Below, piece after piece: positions 8,008 through 15,255 of a stretch of DNA of 64,000 bases. Position 1 is the first letter of the stretch; the number at the start of each line of letters is the position of its first letter. The DNA comes from Eubacterium limosum. Its GTDB lineage: Bacteria; Bacillota; Clostridia; Eubacteriales; Eubacteriaceae. The translations under genes were made by a program, and so were the position numbers. The notes beneath the pieces are model-generated. The model was not told where the DNA came from. It was given only the letters and a program-made list of their open reading frames with translations, and did not search any database. The stretch is taken from positions 3,286,001-3,350,000 of the forward strand of contig NZ_CP019962.1 in the NCBI RefSeq assembly GCF_000807675.2. The letters run 5' to 3'.

Positions 8008-8184
8008 GGAGAATTGAAAATGGAGAATGAAAGCCCCCTTTTACTTACGTAAAAGCGATTAAAACAGCGGCCTGAGGCCGCAAATCTAATCAAAATGCGC
8101 AGCATTTTGTTCCTGTCATTCTCCAGCTTTGCATTAGGTTTGTTCCCCAAAGTTATTCTAACTTTGGACTCACCGTCATTCTCC
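8008..8184 (+). repeat. MITE-like element with four internal perfect hairpins
   Basis: It opens with GGAGAATTGAAAATGGAGAA and closes with two copies of TCATTCTCC, the inverse of GGAGAATGA. Between them are four compact perfect hairpins: CTTTTAC..GTAAAAG, GCGGCC..GGCCGC, AAAATGC..GCATTTT and CCAAAGTTA..TAACTTTGG. No open reading frame is present. A partial relative lies at 5758. Confidence 0.6.
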
Positions 8185-8224
8185 CTTGCCCTTCAACTTT
8201 TGCCGACAGCCTAAAACAGGCCGC

Positions 8225-8339
8225 TTTTTCATAACGCAATTTTCCGAAGTCAGCCCATGTGTTATGAGAAATGGCCAAAACCTGCATAAACAGGCGCTTT
8301 GCGGCCTGTCAAAATACATAACGTCATAACGCACATAGC
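8225..8339 (+). repeat. Left 115-bp inverted repeat with CATAAC sites
   Basis: The arm starts TTTTTCATAACGCAA and ends TCATAACGCACATAGC. It carries CATAAC-type sites near 8230, 8260 (opposite strand), 8285 (variant CATAAAC), 8318 and 8325. The same sites sit at matching positions in the right arm, and the blocks GTGTTATGAGAAAT and CATAAACAGGCG are identical in both. Confidence 0.85.
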
Positions 8340-8365
8340 ATGGCGCGTTTTGAAGAGAGGAAATA

Positions 8366-10168
8366 ATGATGCAAACAGATGAAAAAGACGCGCGCCTGGA
8401 AACAGCGCCCAAGCCGCCTGAGGAGATGCTGGAGGTGGTGATGATTGATGATGAGGAAGAAGAGCGTGAGCGGTGGAAGGACAAGGCGGGTATCACAGTG
8501 GTGCCGCCCAGAAGAACCGTCAGTCTGCCCATCATCGAGGAAATTGATGAGAACGGTGAGACCCGGTACGGCTATGGCGAAGAGGAAATAAAGGAATATC
8601 AGGGAGAAATCTACTACGAAGGGGAATGCCGCCAGCTTGACCAGGAAGAATACAAGCGAACGCTTGAGGCCATTAAACAGGCACAGGCCTGGAAAGACGG
8701 CTTCAAGCCGCTGCGTCCCCTGGAGGAGAATACTACCCTGCCCAGGTTCCCGATGGAGAATCTGCCCATCGAGCTTTTCGAGTACTGCAAGAATCTGTCC
8801 GAATCCATGGAGATGTCCGCTGATCTGGCCGGCACCGCCATGCTGGGCACCCTGGCCGCCCTTTTGCAGGGGCGTTACGGTATCAGCCCCGAAACCGGAT
8901 GGTACGAGCCCCTGGGCCTCTTTGTCCTGGGCGTGGCCCGGCCCGGAGAGGGGAAAAGCCACCTTATGAAAGCAGTGACCAACCCTCTTTTTAAGCACCA
9001 GACAAAGCTCTTTAGAGACTATGCCGACAAGGCCATCTCGGTGGAGGTGCGGCTGGACATGGCCCGCAGCGCCTACGAGGCCATGCGCAAGGCGTGCGGC
9101 GGTCTTAAGGGGGATGAAAAGGAGGCCAAGCTCATCGAGATGGAGGATCAGCTGCGCGAGATCAAAGCCCTGGAAAAATCCGCGCCGCCCAGGCTGGTGG
9201 CCAACGACGTCACCTCCCAGAAGCTGGCAGGCCTGCTCCAGGAAAACAAGGGCCGGATCAGCATTATCTCCGCCGAGGGCGCCGTGTTCTCCAACATCGC
9301 GGGCCTTTACGACAGCCAGCCCAATTTTACCAACTACCTCCAGGCCTACTCCGGCGAGACCATCATCGTGGACCGGGTTGGCCGCCCCGGGGAGTATATC
9401 AACGATCCCCGCCTGACCATGAACCTCATGGTTCAGCCCGATGTGCTGGACCGGGTGGTCAAGAACAAAATCCTGCTGGAAAGGGGCCTGCCCGCCCGTT
9501 TCCTGTTCAGCCTGCCGGAGAGCAAGCTGGGCAAGCGCAAAATTGAGGGCGCGCCCAAGCTCGATGAGGAAGTAAAAAAACGTTATGAAAATCTGCTGGA
9601 AGAATTGATCGCCCTGGCCGAGGAGGATGCCTATGAGATGCTGACCCTGAGTGAGGATGCCGCCGAGCTGTTCAAGGGCTTCCGAAAAGCCGCGGACGAA
9701 CGGAACAACGGCGATCTCGCCAACCTCAAGGAGTGGACCTCCAAGCTGCCCGGACAGGTGCTGCGACTGGCAGGGCTCATGCATGTGGCCAAATACCGAA
9801 AAGAGGCAGGAAAAACGCCTGTGGACTATTTTAGCATGAAGGAGGCCTGTGATTTGGCCTGGACTTACTATATCGACCACGCCCGGCACGCCCACCAGAT
9901 CATGGGCGATGACAAAAACATGGAGAAAGCCGGAAAACTGCTCAAGGCCATTGATAAGCATAACTTTGAGGTCTTTACCGCCTACGACGCTGCGAGGAAT
10001 CTGAGAGACCTGAGCTTCAAAAAAGGCGCGGACGCGGAAATTTTCCTGAATATTCTGGTAGATTACGGTTATTTAAAAATAGAGCGGGACCAGAATGGCA
10101 GGCGTGTTTTTTACAAATATATTGTCAATCCCAAATGGATCGCTCAGTCTGAGGACCGCCCCGGCTAA
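8366..10168 (+). CDS. DUF3987 (YfjI-type) primase/helicase-like protein
   Basis: A 600-residue protein. An acidic N-terminal tail (residues 1-120) precedes a DUF3987-like core: ADLAGTAMLGTLAALLQG, then a Walker A loop LGVARPGEGKSHLMKAV near residue 195. Further on are ISIISAEGAVFSNIAGLY and DPRLTMNLMVQPDVLDRV, both typical of the family. A winged-helix-like C-terminus follows (FLNILVDYGYLKIERD). Such proteins are usually found on plasmids, prophages and integrated elements, where they are thought to act in replication. The start at 8366 follows GAGAGG; ATG 8369 is equally possible. No replication or mobility genes adjoin it. Confidence 0.85.
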   Translation: MMQTDEKDARLETAPKPPEEMLEVVMIDDEEEERERWKDKAGITVVPPRRTVSLPIIEEIDENGETRYGYGEEEIKEYQGEIYYEGECRQLDQEEYKRTLEAIKQAQAWKDGFKPLRPLEENTTLPRFPMENLPIELFEYCKNLSESMEMSADLAGTAMLGTLAALLQGRYGISPETGWYEPLGLFVLGVARPGEGKSHLMKAVTNPLFKHQTKLFRDYADKAISVEVRLDMARSAYEAMRKACGGLKGDEKEAKLIEMEDQLREIKALEKSAPPRLVANDVTSQKLAGLLQENKGRISIISAEGAVFSNIAGLYDSQPNFTNYLQAYSGETIIVDRVGRPGEYINDPRLTMNLMVQPDVLDRVVKNKILLERGLPARFLFSLPESKLGKRKIEGAPKLDEEVKKRYENLLEELIALAEEDAYEMLTLSEDAAELFKGFRKAADERNNGDLANLKEWTSKLPGQVLRLAGLMHVAKYRKEAGKTPVDYFSMKEACDLAWTYYIDHARHAHQIMGDDKNMEKAGKLLKAIDKHNFEVFTAYDAARNLRDLSFKKGADAEIFLNILVDYGYLKIERDQNGRRVFYKYIVNPKWIAQSEDRPG

Positions 10169-10179
10169 AAACGGCCCGG

Positions 10180-10294
10180 GCGATGTGCGTTATGAGGTTA
10201 TGAGTTTTGCTGTCCTGCAAACCGCCTGTTTATGCGGGTTTGAGCGATTTCTCATAACACATGGGCATGTCCGGGAATTTTGCGTTATGAAAAA
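10180..10294 (-). repeat. Right 115-bp inverted repeat with CATAAC sites
   Basis: The reverse complement aligns without gaps to 8225-8339. Differences cluster in three short patches, while the CATAAC-type sites and the flanking GCACAT and AACGCAA bases are kept. It begins 12 bp after the DUF3987 stop codon. Confidence 0.85.
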
Positions 10295-10369
10295 TAAAGC
10301 CCTTCAAGTAACAATAAGAGAAACTTTGTATTAAAAAGTAAGATTTTCAGCCCTAATAAAATAAATTGG

Positions 10370-10398
10370 TTGCAATAAAACGGTGGAGAGGATATAAT
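10370..10398 (+). promoter_or_regulatory. Promoter of the sortase-D locus
   Basis: TTGCAA and TATAAT are separated by exactly 17 bp. Transcription would start near 10405, giving a leader of about 350 nt before the first gene. Confidence 0.75.
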
Positions 10399-10426
10399 AA
10401 GGATTAAGAAAAATTCAATAAAAAAA

Positions 10427-10514
10427 GCGGCATCCGAACCGTGCTGGTACCACGATTCGGCTTGCGCAGGGTGATAGCACCACCATACACAACGTCCCAG
10501 CCGGGGCGTACCGC
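10427..10514 (+). ncRNA. Structured leader RNA of unknown class
   Basis: Four helices can be drawn: an enclosing GCGG/CCGC (10427-10430 with 10511-10514); CCGAA-C-CGTG pairing with CACG-A-TTCGG (10434-10460); GGTG ATAG CACC (10470-10481); and ACGTCCC AGCC GGGGCGT (10492-10509). I compared it from memory with c-di-GMP-I, TPP, SAM, fluoride, THF and guanidine aptamers and found no match. Confidence 0.5.
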
Positions 10515-10646
10515 ATACTGAATATTATAGGCTATTTTTCTTTCAAAAACAAGAGGGAAGTGGCGATTCGTTATAATAATGACAAAGAAATATTCAGTAA
10601 GCTTTGTTTTGTGTACGTATTTTCAGTATTTAATGACTTTATTATT

Positions 10647-10683
10647 GCTGTGTGGTGGTGCCTCCCCATGCAGCATTTTTTTT
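10647..10683 (+). terminator. Terminator inside the sortase-locus leader
   Basis: A GC-containing hairpin (GCTG..GTGG..GG with CTCC..CAT..CAGC) is followed by ATTTTTTTT, about 70 bp before the first gene. Its place downstream of the structured RNA suggests attenuation. Confidence 0.6.
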
Positions 10684-10700
10684 ATGATTTTTCTGAAAAA

Positions 10701-10733
10701 GCCGCGGGGGCGCGTGACGTCCGCCCGCGCGGC
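10701..10733 (+). promoter_or_regulatory. Very stable GC hairpin before the ribosome site
   Basis: GCCGCGGGGGCG (10701-10712) pairs with CGCCCGCGCGGC (10722-10733) at 11 of 12 positions. No T-tract follows, so it is not a terminator. It ends 9 bp before the AGGAGG site and may affect ribosome access or mRNA stability. Confidence 0.6.
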
Positions 10734-10752
10734 AACCATATCAGGAGGCAAA

Positions 10753-11355
10753 ATGAAAAAATTAAGAACAAAACTCGTCACTCTGCTGGCCACTGCGGCC
10801 CTGCTGTTCGCGGCCTGCGGCTCCGCCTTTGCGGCCACGCCCAACGACCAGGTGATCGCAGCCTTAAGCGGCGCGGGTGTGCCAGGTGACCTTGTCGGCA
10901 TCGCCGAAAACTTTTTGAAGGCCGATCCGGCCACTACCCTCACACAGGCTCAGGCCGACGCCATTGTGGGAAACATCAGCGCGGCCAGAGAAGCGGCGGC
11001 TGCCGTGAAGGACCAGGGCAACGCCGCGATGCTAAACGCCGTGTCCGGCTACTTTACCGCAGCCTGTAACGAAGCCGGCTTTTCCGGCGCTGTCGGCGAC
11101 ATTGTCAACGGCTCCGTGACCTTTACCGTCACCGCGCCGGGCAAGAGCGTTTCCTTTACCGTATCCGCGGCCAGCGGCGGCGGCGTGGTTGTAGGCGGCG
11201 GCAGCGTGAGTGAAAGTGGCAGCGCAGCCACCACTGTCACCGGCGTGGGCAAGACCGCGGTGGACAACACCGCCTTTATTCTCGCAGGCGTTCTGGGCGC
11301 TGCTACCCTGGCGGCCGCCGGGTTCGTTGCTCTGAGAAGAAAAGCCATCCGCTGA
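10753..11355 (+). CDS. Secreted, C-terminally anchored surface protein (putative sortase substrate)
   Basis: A 200-residue protein with a signal peptide (MKKLRTKLVTLLATAALLFA, cleavage probably after SAFA). An alanine-rich helical middle, a Ser/Gly/Val-rich stretch and a cell-wall-sorting-type tail follow: VGKTAVDNT, a hydrophobic helix, then RRKAIR. The tail has the layout of LPXTG proteins, but the pentapeptide place reads VGKTA instead of LPXTG. The next gene is a class D sortase, some of which accept LPXTA-type signals. The start at 10753 follows AGGAGGC; an upstream in-frame extension would run through the leader hairpins and is rejected. Confidence 0.8.
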   Translation: MKKLRTKLVTLLATAALLFAACGSAFAATPNDQVIAALSGAGVPGDLVGIAENFLKADPATTLTQAQADAIVGNISAAREAAAAVKDQGNAAMLNAVSGYFTAACNEAGFSGAVGDIVNGSVTFTVTAPGKSVSFTVSAASGGGVVVGGGSVSESGSAATTVTGVGKTAVDNTAFILAGVLGAATLAAAGFVALRRKAIR

Positions 11356-11366
11356 GAGGAAAAGCG

Positions 11367-12182
11367 ATGGATGATACCAGAAAAAAACACCGGCGGACCC
11401 AGCCGCGCAATCTGCCGGCTCCGGCGTCAGGCTCGTCGGGAAGAAAGAGAAAAAGACAGCACTTTCCGCGCGCGCTGCCACAGCCCGCGTCCGGAGTGAC
11501 CATCGACGAAGTGAAAAAATCATCCGCTCGCAGAAAAAGAAGCGGGATCGCGGCGAACACCGCCCCCACCCGCGCCCATAAGACAGGGGTTTTTTGGTTA
11601 GCCCCTGTCTTTCTTTTGATTGCGACGGTCGCGGTCCTCTGCGTGGCCTGCCTGCCCTATGTGGATATGGCAGTGTCCGCCTTTAAGGTATACCTGAACG
11701 ACAGCAGCACCGAGATCGCCCCGGCCGAGGCGGGAAAATACCCGGCCTTTGGCACCGAGTTCGCCACGGTCCAGATCCCGTCGATCAATCTGATCTATCC
11801 GGTTATGCAGGGCGATACCGAGGCCCTGCTGAGCCAGGGTGTCTGCCATTTTTACGGCTCCGACCTGCCCGGCGAAAACAGCTCGATCCTGTTCACCGCC
11901 CACCGGACCACCCACTTCTCAGGCATCGGCGCCCTCGAGCCCGGCGACAGCGTGACTGTGGACACCTCCTGGGGGACTTACGAATACGCCGTGGACGAGG
12001 CCATGATTCTTTACCCGGCGGACATTGCAGGCCTGCTGAACGCCAGCCAGGAGACCCTGTACCTGATTACCTGCTATCCCTTTAATTTTATCGGCGGCGC
12101 GCCCCAGCGCTACGCAGTCCGATGCCACCTGGTGAGCGGGCCGCCCCACAGCTTTGGAGAGGAGGCCGCCGCCCGTGAATGA
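11367..12182 (+). CDS. Class D-like sortase
   Basis: A 271-residue transpeptidase. An unusually long basic cytoplasmic N-terminus (about 70 residues) precedes one membrane helix (about 72-92) and a sortase domain. The catalytic His is in ILFTAHRTTHF, the Cys in LITCYPFNF and the Arg in APQRYAV; the TCYPF signature is that of class D sortases. The start follows GAGAGGAAAAGCG, 11 bp after the surface-protein gene, and the 3' end overlaps the next gene. It most likely anchors the upstream protein to the wall (inference from adjacency). Confidence 0.88.
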   Translation: MDDTRKKHRRTQPRNLPAPASGSSGRKRKRQHFPRALPQPASGVTIDEVKKSSARRKRSGIAANTAPTRAHKTGVFWLAPVFLLIATVAVLCVACLPYVDMAVSAFKVYLNDSSTEIAPAEAGKYPAFGTEFATVQIPSINLIYPVMQGDTEALLSQGVCHFYGSDLPGENSSILFTAHRTTHFSGIGALEPGDSVTVDTSWGTYEYAVDEAMILYPADIAGLLNASQETLYLITCYPFNFIGGAPQRYAVRCHLVSGPPHSFGEEAAARE

Positions 12183-13560
12183 CGGAAAAGATTTTTTCAG
12201 GATGCTCCTGTCCTTTGGGCTGGTGTTTGTGCTCCTGGGCCTGCAGCTCGTGCTCTTTACCGACAAGGTGATTTTTAACCCCAGAACCTATGAACCCTAC
12301 TACACCCGGGACGATTATTTTGGCCGTATGGCCGCAGAATCCGACAACAAGCTGGAGATCATCGCCCGGTACAACAACGTGCCCCAGGAGATCCTCCAGG
12401 CGCCCGTGGACGAGGCTTTTCTGAAAAGCTACGCCAGGCAGTGCACCGAGCATTTGATCGCGTATCTGAGGGGAGAAAGCCGCGAATATAAGCCCTCCTT
12501 TGACCGGACAGCCCTGCAGAGCTCGGTCGAGCACTACGTGGCCCAACACCTGGCCGAATCAGGGCTCAGCTATGACGAGAACGCCGCCGCCCAGGTCACC
12601 AGCATTGTGGACGCCTCGGTGGACGCGCTCAACAATACGGTCATGATCCTCAATCCCGACCTCCTGACCCAGTTTGGCGTGGCCGGGATGATCCGCCGGG
12701 GCTTTGGCCTGGCTGGCAGCTTGGAGCTTGGCCTGGCCCTTGCGGCCCTTGTGCTCACCGCCCTGCTCGCCTTACTCAACTGGAAGCATTTTATGCGCAC
12801 CCTCTGGTGGGCGGGCAGCTCCCTGGCCATCAGCTCCGGCGTGCTGATGATCGTGGGGATTTTCCTCACCGCCATCAACCTGCCCGGGCGGCTGGGCGCA
12901 GCCGACAGCTATATCCGCTTTCTGGCCGAGACCGGCATCGCCGGTATCCTGAGGAGCTTCTGCCTCTGGCAGCTGGGCGCCATACTGCTGGCCGGGGCGA
13001 TGATGGAGGCCTACGCCTTCCATCGCCAGCGCAAATTTATGCTGGCACGGGCCGGCCGGCTCAGGCACCAGCTTGCGCGCGAGGACCCCACCACCGGGAA
13101 GATCGGCCCCGTATCCCTCATGGAGATCGACGAGGCCGAGGTGTTGACCCCCGAAGACATAGAAGCCCTTGTCCGGCAGGAGACAGGGTCTGAAAACAGC
13201 CCGGCGCGGCAAAGCCCGAGGGACCGCTCCTTTTACGCGGTGGATATCCGCCGGAAATGGATTTTTACACCCGCTGAAATACGGCCTCTCATTGCCAGAA
13301 ACCGCCGGAAGGACCTTGTCTTTACCGCGGAGGCTTACACCATCACCTACCCGAGAGGCACCCTGTCGCTGCCGAGGGACTGCCCAGAGGTCAGCCTGGC
13401 GCTGGACTGGGAGCTGCAGGCCCGCAGCCGGGCCGATACGCGGGGCTTTGGGGACAGCGGCAGTGCCGCTGTGTTGCGCATCTCCGGCGCAGAGCGGCTG
13501 CCCGGCGCGGGGATAATCCGCCTCAGGCTGGACGGCGCGCCTGTCTCCAGGGTCCCTTAA
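12175..13560 (+). CDS. Sortase-locus membrane protein of unknown function
   Basis: A 461-residue protein. It has an N-terminal membrane helix (about 8-26), an external helical region of about 140 residues, and three further membrane helices (about 180-205, 215-240 and 265-290). The C-terminal half is charged and cytoplasmic, and contains a partly repeated pattern (FTPAEIRPLI and LTPEDIEALV). The GTG at 12175 is preferred because GAGAGGAGG lies about 10 bp upstream; it overlaps the sortase stop by 8 bp, suggesting coupling. I do not recognise the family. Confidence 0.7.
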   Translation: MNDGKDFFRMLLSFGLVFVLLGLQLVLFTDKVIFNPRTYEPYYTRDDYFGRMAAESDNKLEIIARYNNVPQEILQAPVDEAFLKSYARQCTEHLIAYLRGESREYKPSFDRTALQSSVEHYVAQHLAESGLSYDENAAAQVTSIVDASVDALNNTVMILNPDLLTQFGVAGMIRRGFGLAGSLELGLALAALVLTALLALLNWKHFMRTLWWAGSSLAISSGVLMIVGIFLTAINLPGRLGAADSYIRFLAETGIAGILRSFCLWQLGAILLAGAMMEAYAFHRQRKFMLARAGRLRHQLAREDPTTGKIGPVSLMEIDEAEVLTPEDIEALVRQETGSENSPARQSPRDRSFYAVDIRRKWIFTPAEIRPLIARNRRKDLVFTAEAYTITYPRGTLSLPRDCPEVSLALDWELQARSRADTRGFGDSGSAAVLRISGAERLPGAGIIRLRLDGAPVSRVP

Positions 13561-13636
13561 ACTTTTAATCGTGGTCTGCTTAAAGAAAGCCCTTTCGGGT
13601 AAATAGAAAAATAACAAACTGAAAGGAGAATTTACC

Positions 13637-13948
13637 ATGAAGGATAAAAACAATTCACCAGAAAAAGACGCCCGCGAACGCGACGATGAAATATTTTTTG
13701 GCGCAAAGGTTAACCAGGATCAGCGTGACGCCGATGTCAATACCCAGGAGGATGACGCTTTCCGCTTTGGAGCGCCAGTGACCGCCACTGAAGAAAAGAA
13801 AGCAGAACAGCGCGAGGAAAAATCCGAAAACGAACGGGAACGCGAGGACGAGGTTTTCTTCGGCGCCAAGCTTAACGCTGATGCTGACGATGACGTCAAC
13901 GCCGAAAAGGACGACCGCTTCCGCTTTGACGCTCCTGACGAAAAATAG
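13637..13948 (+). CDS. Small, highly charged two-repeat protein
   Basis: A 103-residue hydrophilic protein without signal peptide or membrane helix. It has two copies of one unit: DDEIFFGAKVN..DADVN..EDDAFRFGAP (about residues 15-47) and EDEVFFGAKLN..DDDVN..KDDRFRFDAP (about 70-100), joined by a Lys/Glu-rich linker. A GAAAGGAG site precedes ATG. It follows the sortase membrane-protein gene by 76 bp. The repeated FFGAK and FRF motifs in disordered sequence suggest a peptide-ligand or scaffold role (inference only). Confidence 0.7.
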   Translation: MKDKNNSPEKDARERDDEIFFGAKVNQDQRDADVNTQEDDAFRFGAPVTATEEKKAEQREEKSENEREREDEVFFGAKLNADADDDVNAEKDDRFRFDAPDEK

Positions 13949-13957
13949 TGCGAGCAG

Positions 13958-14036
13958 AGATGATGTGCCGAAACGCCGCCTCATCTCCGGCAGAGACAAG
14001 ACGATACGCCGAAACGACGTATCATCCCGGCAGGAT
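13958..14036 (+). repeat. Two tandem hairpin repeats (about 42 bp each)
   Basis: Both units have the form stem - GCCGAAACG loop - stem - CCGGCAG. The stems are AGATGA/TCATCT (13958-13986) and GATACG/CGTATC (14003-14023). Stem bases differ while the loop and spacer stay the same. Confidence 0.5.
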
Positions 14037-14103
14037 CTGAGCGGATGGAAAATGGGGCGCACTCTTTTGGCTCTATGGCTCGCTGATAAAAATTCAAACC
14101 TCT

Positions 14104-14138
14104 GAGCAGGTACGCTGTTTCGGCGTATCTGCTTTTTG
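14104..14138 (+). terminator. Terminator of the sortase-D locus
   Basis: GCAGGTACGC pairs with GCGTATCTGC (one G-T pair) around a TGTTTCG loop, followed by five T. The next 130 bp hold only a palindromic hairpin (TTTAAAAATGAC with GTCGTTTTTAAA, 14182-14211) and no gene. Confidence 0.8.
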
Positions 14139-14271
14139 TATGCCCTGAAAGAATTGCTGCAAGAGGGTTTTGATAATAATGTTTAAAAATGACGCAAATG
14201 TCGTTTTTAAATCAGGCGGCCCATTCAGAGCGCCCTGCGATGTTATCATCCCGCCGCATCGGCAAAACCTC

Positions 14272-14300
14272 TTGACAATTAGTATGCTAAATATTAGTAT
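14272..14300 (+). promoter_or_regulatory. Promoter of the EtfB-like gene
   Basis: TTGACA and TAGTAT are separated by 17 bp. The spacer and -10 region hold a direct repeat TTAGTAT..TTAGTAT that could be a repressor site. Confidence 0.65.
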
Positions 14301-14416
14301 TACAAAAGAAGCTTGTCACTAAAGCTGCCTCTGCCAGGAAAAGGGGCATAAGACCCAGAGAGAGCCGTTTATTTTAAGCGAAGCTTCAAATTCCAGAGGA
14401 AAGAGGGAAGCGTGAA

Positions 14417-15181
14417 ATGATCCAATGTGTGGTATGTATCCGGCCGCTCTCGGACAATGTGCCTGTGCTGGCCGATTCGGCGGAGGAAAAGCTGACAGCC
14501 CCGTCCGCCCCAGGAGGCATGAATCCGGACGATAAGGCGGCGGTGGAGGCAGCTCTCCGGCTGAGGGAGGCCGAGGGCGGCACCGTGGCGGTCCTCTGCG
14601 CCGGGCAAAAGACAGCAGAGAAAATCCTGCGGGAGGCTCTGGCCATGGGCTGTGACGAGGCGGTCCGGGCAGAGGTGCCGTTTCCAGACGGTACCTTCGC
14701 CGGGGCGGCGGCCAGCGCTTTGAAGGCCGCCCTGGAAAACCGCAGCTGGGACCTGATCCTGATGGGCGGGCAGGCCATTGACAGCGATGTGGCCCAGACC
14801 GGCGCACTGCTGGCAGAGGCGCTGAGCCTGCCACAGCTCACCCAGGCCCAGACGCTTACCCTGAGGGGAGGGCAGGTGTGCGCGCAGTGCCTTTTCGATG
14901 GCCGGGAGGTGCTTCTGGAAGCGCCGCTGCCCTGCCTGGCCACGGTGACTGATAAGCTGGCCGCACCGCGCTACGCCACCTTTGCGGGCATCAGAGAAGC
15001 CTACGATAAGCCGCTGCGGCGCCTTGAATATAAGAGAGAAGCCGCCAGGGAGGGAGCCCTCCGTGTAAAGACGATCGTGAACCGCCAGCGCGGCAGAAAA
15101 GGGGAAATCCTGAGGGATCCATCCCCCCAGGCGGCGGCAGACCAGCTGCTGTCCTTTATCCGGGGCGAGGGCCTGCTCTAG
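14417..15181 (+). CDS. Orphan electron-transfer flavoprotein beta-subunit-like protein
   Basis: A 254-residue cytoplasmic protein of the EtfB/FixA family: an N-terminal CVVCIRPLSD strand, then NPDDKAAVEAALRL, then the nucleotide-binding segment DLILMGGQAIDSDVAQTG at about residues 112-130. A C-terminal AAADQLLSFI tail follows. No EtfA subunit, dehydrogenase or ferredoxin gene adjoins it, and it has its own promoter and terminator. It may pair with an EtfA elsewhere, or act as a flavin/AMP-binding protein without electron transfer. Confidence 0.85.
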   Translation: MIQCVVCIRPLSDNVPVLADSAEEKLTAPSAPGGMNPDDKAAVEAALRLREAEGGTVAVLCAGQKTAEKILREALAMGCDEAVRAEVPFPDGTFAGAAASALKAALENRSWDLILMGGQAIDSDVAQTGALLAEALSLPQLTQAQTLTLRGGQVCAQCLFDGREVLLEAPLPCLATVTDKLAAPRYATFAGIREAYDKPLRRLEYKREAAREGALRVKTIVNRQRGRKGEILRDPSPQAAADQLLSFIRGEGLL

Positions 15182-15207
15182 CGCGGCCGCCTGAGAAAAA
15201 TAAAAAG

Positions 15208-15243
15208 CCCTGCCGCACAACTGGATGATGCTGTGCGGCAGGG
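15208..15243. terminator. Bidirectional terminator between the EtfB-like gene and dxr
   Basis: A perfect 12-bp stem (CCCTGCCGCACA / TGTGCGGCAGGG) is flanked by A-rich sequence on the left and TTTATGTTGGTTTT on the right, serving both converging genes. Confidence 0.9.
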
Positions 15244-15255
15244 TTTATGTTGGTT

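Larger units (their letters stand above)
8225..10294. mobile_element. DUF3987 gene bounded by 115-bp inverted repeats
   Basis: A 2,070-bp block in which one gene (8366-10168) is enclosed by two arms of equal length, 8225-8339 and 10180-10294. The arms are inverted copies at roughly 80% identity without gaps. No transposase or recombinase lies inside, and I see no clear target-site duplication. It may be a non-autonomous mobile unit or an integrated replicon module; both are inference. Confidence 0.6.

Noticed and set aside
8324-9961. 545-codon antisense frame opposite the DUF3987 gene
   Set aside because: It mirrors the codon pattern of a well-supported gene on the other strand and contains no recognisable domain or ribosome site.
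10427-10514. c-di-GMP-I riboswitch
   Set aside because: The expected position suits a surface gene, but the conserved GCAAAG-type and tetraloop-receptor bases are missing.
10579-10752. N-terminal extension of the sortase-locus surface protein
   Set aside because: It would translate the leader terminator and GC hairpin, lacks a ribosome site, and the ATG at 10753 has both AGGAGG and a proper signal peptide.
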